From: Halocalculus aciditolerans
GTDB taxonomy: Archaea; Halobacteriota; Halobacteria; Halobacteriales; Halobacteriaceae
Length of the DNA: 64,000 bases
NCBI RefSeq assembly: GCF_014647475.1
Contig: NZ_BMPG01000003.1
Location: forward strand, 1-64,000
Direction of reading: 5' to 3'
Position numbers and translations under genes: made by a program. This document shows positions 54,003 to 63,313 of this stretch, piece after piece. The notes beneath the pieces were generated by a model. It ran no database searches. It saw only the letters and a list, made by a program, of their open reading frames with translations, and was not told the origin of the DNA. Position 1 is the first letter of the stretch; each line of letters begins with the position of its first letter.

Positions 54003-54659
54003 ATGTCGGAACCCGAAATCAGTGAAGACGAAGCGCTACTGTTCCTCTACCTGTTAGAGAAGGTCGAGGCCGACGTGGAACGCGCGTTCGAGGAGGCGTC
54101 GGAGAGCGCGTTCGGCGACGAGAACGGGACGTTCGACGAGGAGCGCTGGGGCGCGTCGGCCGGGCAGGTGTACACCGAAGCGTCGCGGCGGAAACTCCGC
54201 CAGTTCGTCACGCACGCGCATCTCGACGCCGTCGATGACCTCGACGCGCGCCTCGCCGCGATTCGTGGACCCGCAGACGCCGAACGGGTAGACGTGGCGA
54301 GCGACGAGTCAGCGGCGCTCGAACGCGCGCTCGACGGGCTGATCGCAGCGGTGGACTACGCGGAAGACATCGGGGAGAACGAACTGTCACGGCGGATCGC
54401 GTCGTGCTACCAGGCCCTTGGGGAGGCCGCCCCGGCGGATCACTGGGAGGATTCGCCGACGTGCTCGGTGTGCGGTGCGGCGAACCCGAGGTACTTCTTC
54501 GGTCGCGTTGAGCTCCCTGACCCTGAGTCGGACGGTTCGTACGAGGACACCGGCGAGCGCGTGGACGGGCATCGCGTCACGCGGTGGACTGGCGACTACG
54601 TCACGTACGACTACTGGGAATGCGCGGATTGCTACGAGTCAGAGAAGCCGAAGCAGTAG
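54003..54659 (+). CDS. Hypothetical protein with C-terminal zinc knuckles
   Basis: A 218-residue acidic protein. The N-terminal two thirds are helical (EDEALLFLYLLEKVEADVE, YTEASRRKLRQFVTHAHLDA). The C terminus has CSVCGAANPRYFFG and WECADCYES, forming one zinc site. The start at 54003 is chosen because the earlier in-frame ATG at 53916 overlaps the preceding gene. No known family. Followed 4 nt later by a small acidic protein gene, likely co-transcribed. Confidence 0.6.
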   Translation: MSEPEISEDEALLFLYLLEKVEADVERAFEEASESAFGDENGTFDEERWGASAGQVYTEASRRKLRQFVTHAHLDAVDDLDARLAAIRGPADAERVDVASDESAALERALDGLIAAVDYAEDIGENELSRRIASCYQALGEAAPADHWEDSPTCSVCGAANPRYFFGRVELPDPESDGSYEDTGERVDGHRVTRWTGDYVTYDYWECADCYESEKPKQ

Positions 54660-54663
54660 CGAC

Positions 54664-54909
54664 ATGGCCCTCACTCACGATGACATCGAGACGATTCGCC
54701 TGTACGAACGGTACGACCGCGGCGAACTCACCGAGCGCGAGGCTCGCAACGCACTCGGGAACGAGATTATCGACGGTCTCGCGGAAGAAGCGGCGGCGTT
54801 CCGCGCGGCGACGAAACGCGATACAGCCGAGCTACTCGTGGACGGTGAAGCGTTACAGAATTCCGGTGAGACCGAGCGCCCCGATCAGGATCATTCCGAG
54901 TCCGGCTAA
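54664..54909 (+). CDS. Small acidic helical protein
   Basis: An 81-residue protein, IRLYERYDRGELTEREARNALG near the N terminus followed by a helical stretch. It starts 4 nt after the preceding stop and probably shares its transcript. The segment resembles short regulatory helices of antitoxins but no family is assigned. Confidence 0.6.
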   Translation: MALTHDDIETIRLYERYDRGELTEREARNALGNEIIDGLAEEAAAFRAATKRDTAELLVDGEALQNSGETERPDQDHSESG

Positions 54910-54960
54910 CAGAATCCCGACCTGCCGCAGTCCGACGCGAGCCGTGAGGCGGTGGGTCAT
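54853..54960 (-). CDS. Single-helix micro-protein, antisense to neighbour's end
   Basis: A 35-codon minus-strand frame encodes MTHRLTARVGLRQVG then ILLAGLGMILIGALGLTGIL. The second half is one membrane helix. GTTAAGTG (54984-54991, minus strand) lies about 27 nt before the ATG, the leaderless distance. It overlaps the end of the plus-strand gene. Coding is inferred from position and hydrophobicity. Confidence 0.4.
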   Translation of the reverse strand: MTHRLTARVGLRQVGILLAGLGMILIGALGLTGIL

Positions 54961-55114
54961 ATCTTCGTTGTAGCGTCGCGCCGCACTTAACCCCGCTAGT
55001 AGAACGGGCGTAATAACCACGGGGGAGGGGGTGCGTCGAGAAAGTCACCCCCCTGTTCGGCCGGCGGCGTCTACAGGCGAACGCGGCGAGTGCTTTCGAC
55101 ACCCGACCGCTGTC

Positions 55115-56836
55115 TCACCGCAGTCGGGAAATCGCCCACCCAGCTCGGTCGCGCACTGTCTCGTCCAGATCGTTCTCTCGCACGTCCTCAAGGTCCTCGA
55201 TAGGCACGCTCACGTTCGCATTCCCGATCAGCGTACACACGTTTGCCCGGACGTCCGGACTCGGATCCTGCAACGCAGCCGTTAACCGCTCCTGTTGTGC
55301 GCGAATCGCGGCAGGATCTGCTTCACCTGCTCGCTGGAGTGCAATCGACGCGTTCACTCGTGCCTGAATATTGGTATCCTCCAACCGCGCGGCGATCTGG
55401 TCAGCGTACTCGATCACGACCGCCGGATGCTCCTGTGCGAGGTCACCGAGCAACCCGACCGCATTATTCCGAACGCGTTTCGCGTCAGCGTCCAGTACCG
55501 CCACGAGCTCGTCCACGATGGGTTCCGCGGCGTCCGGATAGTTCGACGCGATCTTCCCGAGCGCCGCTAACGCATTCGTCTGCGCCGTCTCGCCCTCGCT
55601 CTGCATCGCCTCAATCAATGTGTCGATGGCCGGCATCACTTCCTCAGGATACGTTTCTGCGATGCAGGACAACGCGTACACCGCGTAACTCTGCGTCGCG
55701 TCTGTCTCGGCCGTCGCCGCCGCTTCTAAGGCCGGAACGGCGTCGAGAACGCTCGCCGGGTCAGCTTCCGCCAGTTCCATCAAGCAGTGCGTCGCGGCTG
55801 CCTGGTACATCGAATCCTCGCTCGCGTAGGCTGCCAGGTCTCCCACGTGGCCGTTCAGCACTGCTGGGTCGTCCGTCGCGGCTTCGTGAAGTGCTTGGAG
55901 CGCCGCTCGGTCGAGTGCTGACGGCTCGTCAGCTAAAAGCGCGAACGTGGTATCTACAGCGAGCGCTCGAACGTCGTCACAGTGCTCTACCGCGATCATC
56001 GCTAGTCGGAGCGCTGCACGACGATCCACGCTCGTGGAGTCCGCTACCGCATCGGACAGCATCGTCCGGAGCGTGTCCTCGTCCACTGACGAGAGATCGT
56101 CTTGGAGTTGCTCTCGAACCGCCGCGAACGCGGCGCCCGAGAACGGCTCGGCGAGCCGGTCGTACGGCACTGGATGTAACCGCTCGATCTCCGGGAGCCG
56201 AACGGAGAACCGCTCGTCGTTCCCGGCTGTCTCGAACCAGAACGCTGGCGGCCCTTTCAGCGGCGTCATCGACGGGCGGTCCGGTTCGAAATGCGTGACC
56301 AGATGCGTCTTCTGTTCGCCGTTCGTCCGGTGTGTGAGCTCGAATACGTACCCGTCGGCAAGGACATCTCGAACTGCGTCACCGGATTCAAACCCGCCGT
56401 CCGGACTCAGATCAGTCGAGGGTGGTGCTGATACTCCGAGTTCGCCTTGTCGGACGTGCTCGACGAAGTCCCACGCGTGATAGTGGTCCCAGCCCTTGAC
56501 GTGACTCAAATCGAGGTCGTCGACGACCACGTAGCCGTCGGCGTCCGGGAACAACTCCGCGAGGATTCGGAGGCGCTCCTCGCGCTCGGGCCACCACGCG
56601 TACCGCCCGTATTCGTTTTTCTCGCCGAGCGCGTCGATGTGGCCGTCACGCCGCCGGATCGACTCGACCGTCCCCGGGATCTCCGCCTCCTCGACGAGAT
56701 CCTGGTTCCCGATGGCCCACACCTCGTGGTCGGCCTCGTGCGCCCAGTACCGCACCCACTCAATCGGCACCGTTTCTTGACGTGGATGCGGGCTCACGTC
56801 CACCGTCCAGTCCCGGTCGAATGCCAAGACGTACAT
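55115..56836 (-). CDS. HAD-like domain fused to HEAT repeats
   Basis: A 573-residue protein. The N terminus MYVLAFDRDWTVDVSPHP has the D-x-D of HAD hydrolases, VWAIGNQDLVEEA a possible motif II and GYVVVDDLDLSHV a possible acidic motif IV. A middle domain (residues about 150-260) is unassigned. From about residue 265 to the end there are alpha-helical HEAT repeats (ALAALGKIASNYPDAAEPIV, NAVGLLGDLAQEHPAVVIEY). Start and DraG-type stop overlap (TGATG), so it is translated with the ADP-ribosylglycohydrolase. The N-terminal HAD call is less sure than the repeats. Confidence 0.72.
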   Translation of the reverse strand: MYVLAFDRDWTVDVSPHPRQETVPIEWVRYWAHEADHEVWAIGNQDLVEEAEIPGTVESIRRRDGHIDALGEKNEYGRYAWWPEREERLRILAELFPDADGYVVVDDLDLSHVKGWDHYHAWDFVEHVRQGELGVSAPPSTDLSPDGGFESGDAVRDVLADGYVFELTHRTNGEQKTHLVTHFEPDRPSMTPLKGPPAFWFETAGNDERFSVRLPEIERLHPVPYDRLAEPFSGAAFAAVREQLQDDLSSVDEDTLRTMLSDAVADSTSVDRRAALRLAMIAVEHCDDVRALAVDTTFALLADEPSALDRAALQALHEAATDDPAVLNGHVGDLAAYASEDSMYQAAATHCLMELAEADPASVLDAVPALEAAATAETDATQSYAVYALSCIAETYPEEVMPAIDTLIEAMQSEGETAQTNALAALGKIASNYPDAAEPIVDELVAVLDADAKRVRNNAVGLLGDLAQEHPAVVIEYADQIAARLEDTNIQARVNASIALQRAGEADPAAIRAQQERLTAALQDPSPDVRANVCTLIGNANVSVPIEDLEDVRENDLDETVRDRAGWAISRLR

Positions 56837-57744
56837 CACGCCACCTCCACGAGTCGCTCGGTCAGCGCGTCGATTTCCCCGGTTTCGTCGATAGCGGTGA
56901 GCCATCGCTCCGGGAGCTGTGCCGCCCCGAACCGCGCGCCCGCAACCGCGCCCGCAATCGCGCCAATCGTATCCGTATCACCACCACGGTTCACCGCGGT
57001 CACAATCGCTTCCTCGGCGCTCTCCGCGACCAACCCATCGTGGAGCGCCGTCTGGAGCGAGTGCACGACATACCCCGACGTCTCTAGGGTGTCGGGCGTC
57101 TCGCCACGAGCGAGCGGTCGGAGTGCGCCAATGAGTTCGTCCGGCGCGTTCGTCTCGACGTCGTCGAGCGCCTCTCGGAGTGGCTCGTCTGCGTCGTCGA
57201 GGAGCCCGGCGATGGTGAGGTTCAGCACAGCGCAGCCGTACGTGCAACGCGGATCGGCATGTGTGATCTGGGAGGACTGCCGACTCACTTCGGTGAGTCG
57301 CTCCCAATCCGTCGCGTACGGGACGGCGAGCGGCGCACACCGCATCACGCTCCCGTTCCCCGCGTTCTGTCCTTCGAGACTGTCCTCCCACACCTGCTGG
57401 CCCGCTTCATCCCATGCGTCACCGTGTTTGAGGCGGCTGAGCGACCGCATCGTCATCCGCCCGATATCGAACGGGTCGCTGTCGTACCACGCGACGAACC
57501 GCTCCGCAACATCCGCCGGATCGAATCCCTGGCGTTCGACGAGACTACGAGCGATACAGAGCGCCTGCTCGGTGTCGTCCGTAATCGTGCCGGCCGGCTG
57601 ATTCCACGTGCCGTGCCCGACCATCTCGTCGAGCCGACCGTACTCGGCCGCGATAGCCGACGCCGACCCGAACTCCACAGGCCGCCCGAGCGCATCCCCG
57701 CACGCTAACCCAAGTAGCACTCCTCGTGCGCGTGCCAGTTCCAT
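56836..57744 (-). CDS. ADP-ribosylglycohydrolase (DraG family)
   Basis: A 302-residue enzyme. ARGVLLGLACGDALGRPVEF at the start, GTITDDTEQALCIAR with the magnesium-binding Thr-Asp-Asp, NAGNGSVMRCAPLA and VNRGGDTDTIGAIAGAVAGA with the second metal Asp pair. It removes ADP-ribose from proteins or nucleic acids. A TATA-like ATATACT lies about 30 nt before the ATG. It is coupled to the HAD-HEAT gene, which suggests a shared substrate or regulator. Confidence 0.93.
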   Translation of the reverse strand: MELARARGVLLGLACGDALGRPVEFGSASAIAAEYGRLDEMVGHGTWNQPAGTITDDTEQALCIARSLVERQGFDPADVAERFVAWYDSDPFDIGRMTMRSLSRLKHGDAWDEAGQQVWEDSLEGQNAGNGSVMRCAPLAVPYATDWERLTEVSRQSSQITHADPRCTYGCAVLNLTIAGLLDDADEPLREALDDVETNAPDELIGALRPLARGETPDTLETSGYVVHSLQTALHDGLVAESAEEAIVTAVNRGGDTDTIGAIAGAVAGARFGAAQLPERWLTAIDETGEIDALTERLVEVA

Positions 57745-57985
57745 GCCAAACCATGGGCAAAGATCCGGAAAAGTATATCTCCGAAATCAAGACCGGGGAT
57801 CCGATACTGTGCCGCCACCGAACCGGCACACACTACGGGTTTTATCCATAACCGTTCCGAACAAAGTCGCCAGCGCGAACCGAAGATGGGACACGGTATA
57901 ACCCGCTGGTGACGAGCACCCAATCAGTACAACCCGCACAGGCGATTTTCCAAGCGGAGCCGCACGTATCTACCAAGAAACACAG

Positions 57986-58648
57986 TCACGCGCCATCGAA
58001 CAGCCGTTCCCCTGTCTCAGCTGGAAGCTCCGCCACGACCACCTCGTGATAGACTCGGTCCACGTCGTAGTGCGCTCGCCGCAGCGAAATGTCTCCAGAC
58101 GCCAGGTCAAGGATTGCGTACGCCGCACGCGGATCACCATCTCTAGGCTGCCCGACGCTCCCTGGATTCACTACCACGGTTCCATCAATCTCTGAGACGT
58201 CTTGGATGTGCGTGTGCCCAAGGAGGACGCCATCGTAGGTCTCGCTCGCCTCAGCTAGCTCGCTCACATCGTCGGGAAACACGTACGCGTCCGTTCGCGT
58301 CGGATGTGAGTGCACCGCCAGATAGTTATTGTCAACGGTCGCACGCTCCGGTAAGTCACGCAACCACGCGCGTTGTTCGCTCGACAGCGCGTCTTGAGCG
58401 TACTCCAATCCGGCGTGCGCCATCTGATTACCTGCCATCCGCAGTGGCGTCTCGACGAGCCGGTCATGGTTTCCCTGCACGACCACGTCAGCGTGCTTGC
58501 GGACCAACTCAACACACGCACTCGGCATCGGATTATACCCAACGATGTCCCCCAAGCACACCACCTGTTCGACCGGCGGGAGGTCCGCGAGCACCGCTTC
58601 AAGGGCTGGCTGGTTCGCGTGGATGTCTGCCAGCAGTGCGACCCGCAT
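57986..58648 (-). CDS. Calcineurin-like metallophosphoesterase (YfcE/MJ0936 type)
   Basis: A 220-residue phosphodiesterase. ADIHANQPALEAVL, CLGDIVGYNPMP, GNHDRLVETP, HSHPTRTD and LLGHTHIQ are the five metal-binding motifs. It probably hydrolyses a small phosphodiester or nucleotide. The ATG at 58648 puts the first strand MRVALLADIHAN at the N terminus; a start 9 nt earlier is also open. Confidence 0.92.
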   Translation of the reverse strand: MRVALLADIHANQPALEAVLADLPPVEQVVCLGDIVGYNPMPSACVELVRKHADVVVQGNHDRLVETPLRMAGNQMAHAGLEYAQDALSSEQRAWLRDLPERATVDNNYLAVHSHPTRTDAYVFPDDVSELAEASETYDGVLLGHTHIQDVSEIDGTVVVNPGSVGQPRDGDPRAAYAILDLASGDISLRRAHYDVDRVYHEVVVAELPAETGERLFDGA

Positions 58649-58748
58649 TAGGCTCACACGAGGAAGGTGCGATACTTAGCCACTATGGGTGGGATTCGCA
58701 TCCGGCACGCCCAAAATGGTTAATTGGTTGACTGAATAGGGGTGGATG

Positions 58749-59105
58749 ATGGCCGAAGAGATTCTTTATCCGGCGGGTGAGGAGCAGACGGAGTGTGCGA
58801 TCTGCGGCGGCCCGCTGTACATCCCGCTGAGCTCGCCGTACGCGAACCTCGTGTGTGACGAGTGTGATCGTCGAGCCGTCACGGAAGATGGCGAGGAGCC
58901 GACGCACGGGAAGGCGTACAGAGAGAAGATGGCGGAGAAGTACGGCCCAGAGAGTGCGCAGGCGCGCTCGGGATCGGGCGACAACCCCGTGTTCATCGAC
59001 GGGCAGAAATGCTGGCGGCGGTACCGGCACGGCGGCTACGTTACCCGCCTCGACCAGTTCGATTGCGACGACATCTGGGAATTCCGCGAGACACACAATC
59101 AGTAA
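58749..59105 (+). CDS. Small zinc-binding protein
   Basis: A 118-residue protein with CAICGG and VCDECDRR, a four-Cys zinc knuckle, and aromatic, basic residues in the C-terminal part (KCWRRYRHGGYVTRLDQF). ATG at 58749; one codon earlier is also ATG. TTAATTGG at about 58720 may be the TATA box. Function unknown. Confidence 0.7.
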   Translation: MAEEILYPAGEEQTECAICGGPLYIPLSSPYANLVCDECDRRAVTEDGEEPTHGKAYREKMAEKYGPESAQARSGSGDNPVFIDGQKCWRRYRHGGYVTRLDQFDCDDIWEFRETHNQ

Positions 59106-59246
59106 GCGGGTCCTCGGGAGCACTTCCCCGTCCGGACCGGGTGAGTCGGCAATCGTGGTGGACTACTAATTCAATAAAGCGATCTAAATAAGCCAATAGA
59201 TGAGTGGCAGCCTGAGCAGCTCAGGTCCAGCAGCGATAGGGCCGCC

Positions 59247-61058
59247 TCATACTGAAGGTAACTCGGTCAGCTTAGTAATTAGCTCATCCATCGACACTAA
59301 CGTCTCCTCTCCCAAGTCTACTGTATAGAAATTGATGTCCGCATAGTCCTGCTCCCAGGGCTGGTGATTCCGCTTGAATTGCGCTATATCTTTCAAATGA
59401 AGGATGCAAGTCAGGTTATCGACCACAACGTTGACCGTCTTGATCTCATCCGCCCTCTCGTACTTCCGAACAGTATCTTGTAATTTCGAGACGACACCCT
59501 TCCCATCCCCCTCATCGAAGAACATCTCTATCTCAAATACCCTTGGTCCGTCTCGCACGTCAGGCCGGATCGAATTCTCGTCTGCCGATAACGAGGGTTC
59601 CGTCTCAATCGTTTTTTCTATTGTTCGGTAGTCTTCGATCTCAGAAATATCATCATATCTGGCGAACTCTTCGCCAGCGTCCAAAAGGTTCTCTGCGAGC
59701 CATTTCACAACGAGTACTTTCAACACGTAATGGTCGTCAGATGCCCCTTTATCACGATTAGTCGCGGAAGCAACCTTTCCATCTGCTGCCTGTAAGATCT
59801 GTTTTCGTCGCTCTTTTGCAATACCATCTGCGTCCCAATCGAAAACCTGACTGAACGTCCTCCATCTCGTCGGGTCGTCTCGGTCCAAACCCGTCCAGAA
59901 TGCGCGCGCTATCTCGATCCAGTTCGCATCCTGTACGATCTCAACCTGCGTCGGGGGATGAAACGACAGCGAGACTTTCTCTAGCTCTGGAAGCTCGCGG
60001 CGGTTAAATATGATCGCACCGAACCGCTGACCGCTAAATAACTGGTCAAGCTTGTTGTTCCAGATACTTTGCCACTCTGCCTGGTACTCTTCCGCCAATG
60101 CATCCCACTCCCCATCTGACAACTGAACCGTGAAGATCTGGCTATCAGCCGATAGCCATCGTTCTTCATTTGCTAACTGATCAGCAGTATCAAACTTTTT
60201 AAGCTCCGGCTCCCCGCCTTCGATCTCTCGATACCGGCGCTTCACCAACGTTTCAACGACCCCGACCGAATCGTCTCCGCCCACGTTCACGACTAACGGA
60301 TTTCTTGACTTGATATCGGTCCCCCCAGCGCCGAGTAGGAGTTCCAAGGGATCTGGCCAGTCGCCTTCACTCCATCCAGTTCTAGAGCCACCCTCCGTGG
60401 GACCAGTGCCCCTCTGAATAATCTGGTTCGTTTCACTCACTTCAGGTGCTTCTTCTACGGTTTCAGTTGAGCCTGCCGTTGACTCCGTATTCTCGGCTGT
60501 AATTCCAGGTACCGTTTCAACGAAGCTACTAAACGGTCGGATACTGTCCCGAGTCCCGAGTGTTACCTGTGGAATCTGCACCGTTTCCAAACGCTCGATT
60601 CCAGCTAACTGTTCATCAGCAAACTCAACTGATTTCAACCGATCCGTACTAGCAGTGGAAAACTGAGGCACACCTAATAGACCTGACTTTGAGTCTGTGA
60701 GAATAGTCGCTGTCACCTCATCAGGTGTTATTCTCTGCTTGTGGCGTGTCTCTACCTGCGGTATTTGAACCGAGTTTTCTCCAGACGGCAACTGCCCAAG
60801 AGGCTCCGTTGCATCCAGCCTTACTGGCAATTTTACTGTGATCTGCGGAATGTCAAGCCGCTCTTCACTCATCCCCTGACTGAGTTCCCTATCTTCGTCA
60901 GGACTGTCTGTTGAAGCGAAGGTATCGTCTGCCTCTGCTGTGTCCTCCGCTCCTGAATCACTCTGTTTGCTATGTCGCCGATGTTCTCTTTCTTCTCGCT
61001 CCTTTGAGCCCTCCCTTTCGTCCCCCGTCTGGTTCTGTTCGGTATCCTCGTCGCTCAT
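59247..61058 (-). CDS. Second gene of a two-gene module, PD-(D/E)XK-like C terminus
   Basis: A 603-residue protein. The first 60 residues are highly charged and disordered. Four short hydrophobic repeats with a V/I-P-Q core follow in residues 60-200 (LDIPQITVKL, VQIPQVETRH, LGVPQFSTAS, VQIPQVTLGT). The C-terminal 130 residues have HYVLKVLVVKWLAENLL, then IRPDVRDGPRVFEIEMFFDEG and VNVVVDNLTCILHLKDI, a pattern like PD-(D/E)XK nucleases with a D...E-x-E active site. Start and upstream stop overlap by 4 nt, so it is co-translated with the 482-residue partner. No known family as a whole; AT-richer than neighbours. Confidence 0.6.
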   Translation of the reverse strand: MSDEDTEQNQTGDEREGSKEREEREHRRHSKQSDSGAEDTAEADDTFASTDSPDEDRELSQGMSEERLDIPQITVKLPVRLDATEPLGQLPSGENSVQIPQVETRHKQRITPDEVTATILTDSKSGLLGVPQFSTASTDRLKSVEFADEQLAGIERLETVQIPQVTLGTRDSIRPFSSFVETVPGITAENTESTAGSTETVEEAPEVSETNQIIQRGTGPTEGGSRTGWSEGDWPDPLELLLGAGGTDIKSRNPLVVNVGGDDSVGVVETLVKRRYREIEGGEPELKKFDTADQLANEERWLSADSQIFTVQLSDGEWDALAEEYQAEWQSIWNNKLDQLFSGQRFGAIIFNRRELPELEKVSLSFHPPTQVEIVQDANWIEIARAFWTGLDRDDPTRWRTFSQVFDWDADGIAKERRKQILQAADGKVASATNRDKGASDDHYVLKVLVVKWLAENLLDAGEEFARYDDISEIEDYRTIEKTIETEPSLSADENSIRPDVRDGPRVFEIEMFFDEGDGKGVVSKLQDTVRKYERADEIKTVNVVVDNLTCILHLKDIAQFKRNHQPWEQDYADINFYTVDLGEETLVSMDELITKLTELPSV

Positions 61059-62503
61059 AACTTCTCGACCTCTAAGGATCCCTGGTCGATGTGTAATTCA
61101 TATTCAAGCCCATTCAGTAGAAAGAGGCCTGGAGAGAGTTCATCTAAAACTCGCAGCAGTGAGAGACTGCACTCCCGACTCATAGATGACCGGTTCCCAC
61201 TAGTATTGTATCCACGATACTCGTACTGGTCGAGTGTAATACCAGAAACCCGGTATTCAGCCTTCGTCGTATCTCCTCTATTACTGGAGTACTTATCGTC
61301 GCTTCCGACAAGAGTGAGGCTATCCTCTTCACTAGACAATTGAAAAGTAAGCCTCTCTGGCGTGTCCCATCCGATATTACTCAACTTAGTATGGGCCTCT
61401 TCTAAGAACTCTTCCTTGAAGTTCGGGACATCAGGGAAAACTAATCGGAGCGACTCTCGCACATCGCCGTCAAAGGCCTCCCAGACCAGTTCATAGAAGT
61501 CTACCAACCGTTCTCCTAGTGACTGACCACGATAATCGTATACTGTGTACTGCTCCTGGCGCTCCTCAACGTGCTCACCGCTCTCATCGATAGCCGGAAC
61601 GAAAATAGGCTCCAAGCCGAATGTCTCGTCCAGCCACTCCCATTGCTTTCGATCTTTCAACTTCGGATATGCAACCGAGAGATATCGGTTCGTGGTTTTT
61701 GGAAGCGTCCACACAAATAGCGCCCGTTCATTATAATTCGGTAACGGGTCTTGTAATCGGTACAGAAAATCGGATAGCATCTGAGTAAACTTACCCTGAT
61801 CAGATAGCAGGTCGTAAAAATCATACTCCGCATCTACGTCCTGGCTATACACCAGGTCATTCTCTTCGGCCTGCTGAAGTATGGCCTCGGCCGTCCTCGC
61901 TGATTCAGCTACAAAGTTAGTGAAGGGAGTGTCTTCGACAACCACCTTCGTCGACGGAGAAATGCCCTGCCGCTGTTTCTCAATCATGTCCGTCATATCA
62001 GAGAATTGGAGACCGAGCACCTCTTTATACAGCTTCGCCAAGCTCCGTTCTCGGTACTCTCCGTTCTCATCAACCCCCCCAAGCAATACTTGACTGTAAT
62101 CCCACTGTTCCTGTAGCTCATTGAAAGGTATCCCGTCACATTTTCTTATAAGCTCCTGTCGAAACTCGTGAAGCGCGATAGCCGTTTCAGCAACAGTCCG
62201 TATGCTATTGTCGAAGTAAGAGCGCCATCGGTTTTCGTCGGTGTAGTCAGAGGGAGCAGCGTTTAAGCTTTGGACCATGCCAGAGACATTAATTCCTATA
62301 CATTTACCAGTTGGGGAGGGTTTGACTTCCAAAATACGAGCCCGCCGTTTAGATACAGTGGCCAGATATACTCCTTGATACGACCCCACAGGATCTTCAG
62401 GTAGAGCCGCACAGACAGGGTCGAGGCCGGACACGCTAGCGTAGAAGAAGTGGCTCGAACCGCCCTCTATCGGTTCTGTAGGTATCATCGCGGAGGCCGG
62501 CAC
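61055..62503 (-). CDS. First gene of a two-gene module, unknown
   Basis: A 482-residue soluble protein of no recognised family. It starts at GTG 62503 or ATG 62488. The region FVWTLPKTTNRYLSVAYPKL to YDYRGQSLGERLVDFYELVWEAF may be one domain, and the C terminus (LDELSPGLFLLNGLEYELHID) another. No transmembrane segment, Cys cluster or P-loop is visible. It overlaps the nuclease-like gene by 4 nt (ATGA), so the two probably form one complex or pathway. Base composition points to horizontal transfer. Confidence 0.6.
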   Translation of the reverse strand: MPASAMIPTEPIEGGSSHFFYASVSGLDPVCAALPEDPVGSYQGVYLATVSKRRARILEVKPSPTGKCIGINVSGMVQSLNAAPSDYTDENRWRSYFDNSIRTVAETAIALHEFRQELIRKCDGIPFNELQEQWDYSQVLLGGVDENGEYRERSLAKLYKEVLGLQFSDMTDMIEKQRQGISPSTKVVVEDTPFTNFVAESARTAEAILQQAEENDLVYSQDVDAEYDFYDLLSDQGKFTQMLSDFLYRLQDPLPNYNERALFVWTLPKTTNRYLSVAYPKLKDRKQWEWLDETFGLEPIFVPAIDESGEHVEERQEQYTVYDYRGQSLGERLVDFYELVWEAFDGDVRESLRLVFPDVPNFKEEFLEEAHTKLSNIGWDTPERLTFQLSSEEDSLTLVGSDDKYSSNRGDTTKAEYRVSGITLDQYEYRGYNTSGNRSSMSRECSLSLLRVLDELSPGLFLLNGLEYELHIDQGSLEVEKL

Positions 62504-62704
62504 GATCCAAAATGCAGATCCTAGGATCCGTGCTTCACCGGTGCTGAAGTCTGCGATGAAACCTCCATAATCGCGTGGCCGTGAGTGATATCCACCACTC
62601 AGAAACGCTTGTAAAACTCTCTATAGGGACTATAAACACTCCTGAACCACTAGTTTGGCAAGGGTTTATCCGTGACTATAGAACAAAACGTGTGCCGTTC
62701 GAAC

Positions 62705-63211
62705 ATGACGGGAACACAGAACACCACCGAAACAACGGACGAGTCGGACGACAGCGTCACCCTCGTTGTTAACCTAGAGACGCTCCTCTCCGCGATGCGA
62801 CGAAACGCCCGCGACAAAGACACGCGCCAAAACTATCGGCTCCGCTTCTCCCGGCCACTGGAGGGGCGTGTCACGGCCAGTCTTCACGTCCACCAGCAAG
62901 ACACATACTGGCCGAACCCTGCCACTGATCCATTCACCCTGGTACCCGAACAGCTCATCGAAGACGATCCATCCGTGCTGACCGAATATCCGGAACCTAG
63001 GCAAGTCAGGAAAGCCGCAAAGGAGGTCGATGGCGTGGAGGCACTCGACGACGTGAGCGACGAAACACTCAACGAGTGTTGGGACGTCCACATTGAAGTC
63101 TGGGAGGGCGCCGTCCGAAAGGCGCTCAAACCAGAAGTGGACATCCACGAGCGCAGCCACGGACCAAACGTCAAGCCGCGCATACTCCCTGTCGAATACA
63201 CCTCCGAATAA
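62705..63211 (+). CDS. Hypothetical protein
   Basis: A 168-residue acidic protein. VTLVVNLETLLSAMRRNARD at the N terminus and a C-terminal helical part (EALDDVSDETLNECWDVHIE). The ATG at 62705 lies about 40 nt after GGTTTATCC (62659-62667), giving a short leader; an earlier GTG start would precede the expected transcript start. No family recognised. Confidence 0.6.
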   Translation: MTGTQNTTETTDESDDSVTLVVNLETLLSAMRRNARDKDTRQNYRLRFSRPLEGRVTASLHVHQQDTYWPNPATDPFTLVPEQLIEDDPSVLTEYPEPRQVRKAAKEVDGVEALDDVSDETLNECWDVHIEVWEGAVRKALKPEVDIHERSHGPNVKPRILPVEYTSE

Positions 63212-63313
63212 GCTCACCAGGGAGCCCCTCGGAAGAGACCGGCAGCGAACCAGGCAACGCGCACTCCATACGGCGCTCAAGCACGACGCCCCGAGAACCA
63301 GGCGGGGCGGGCG

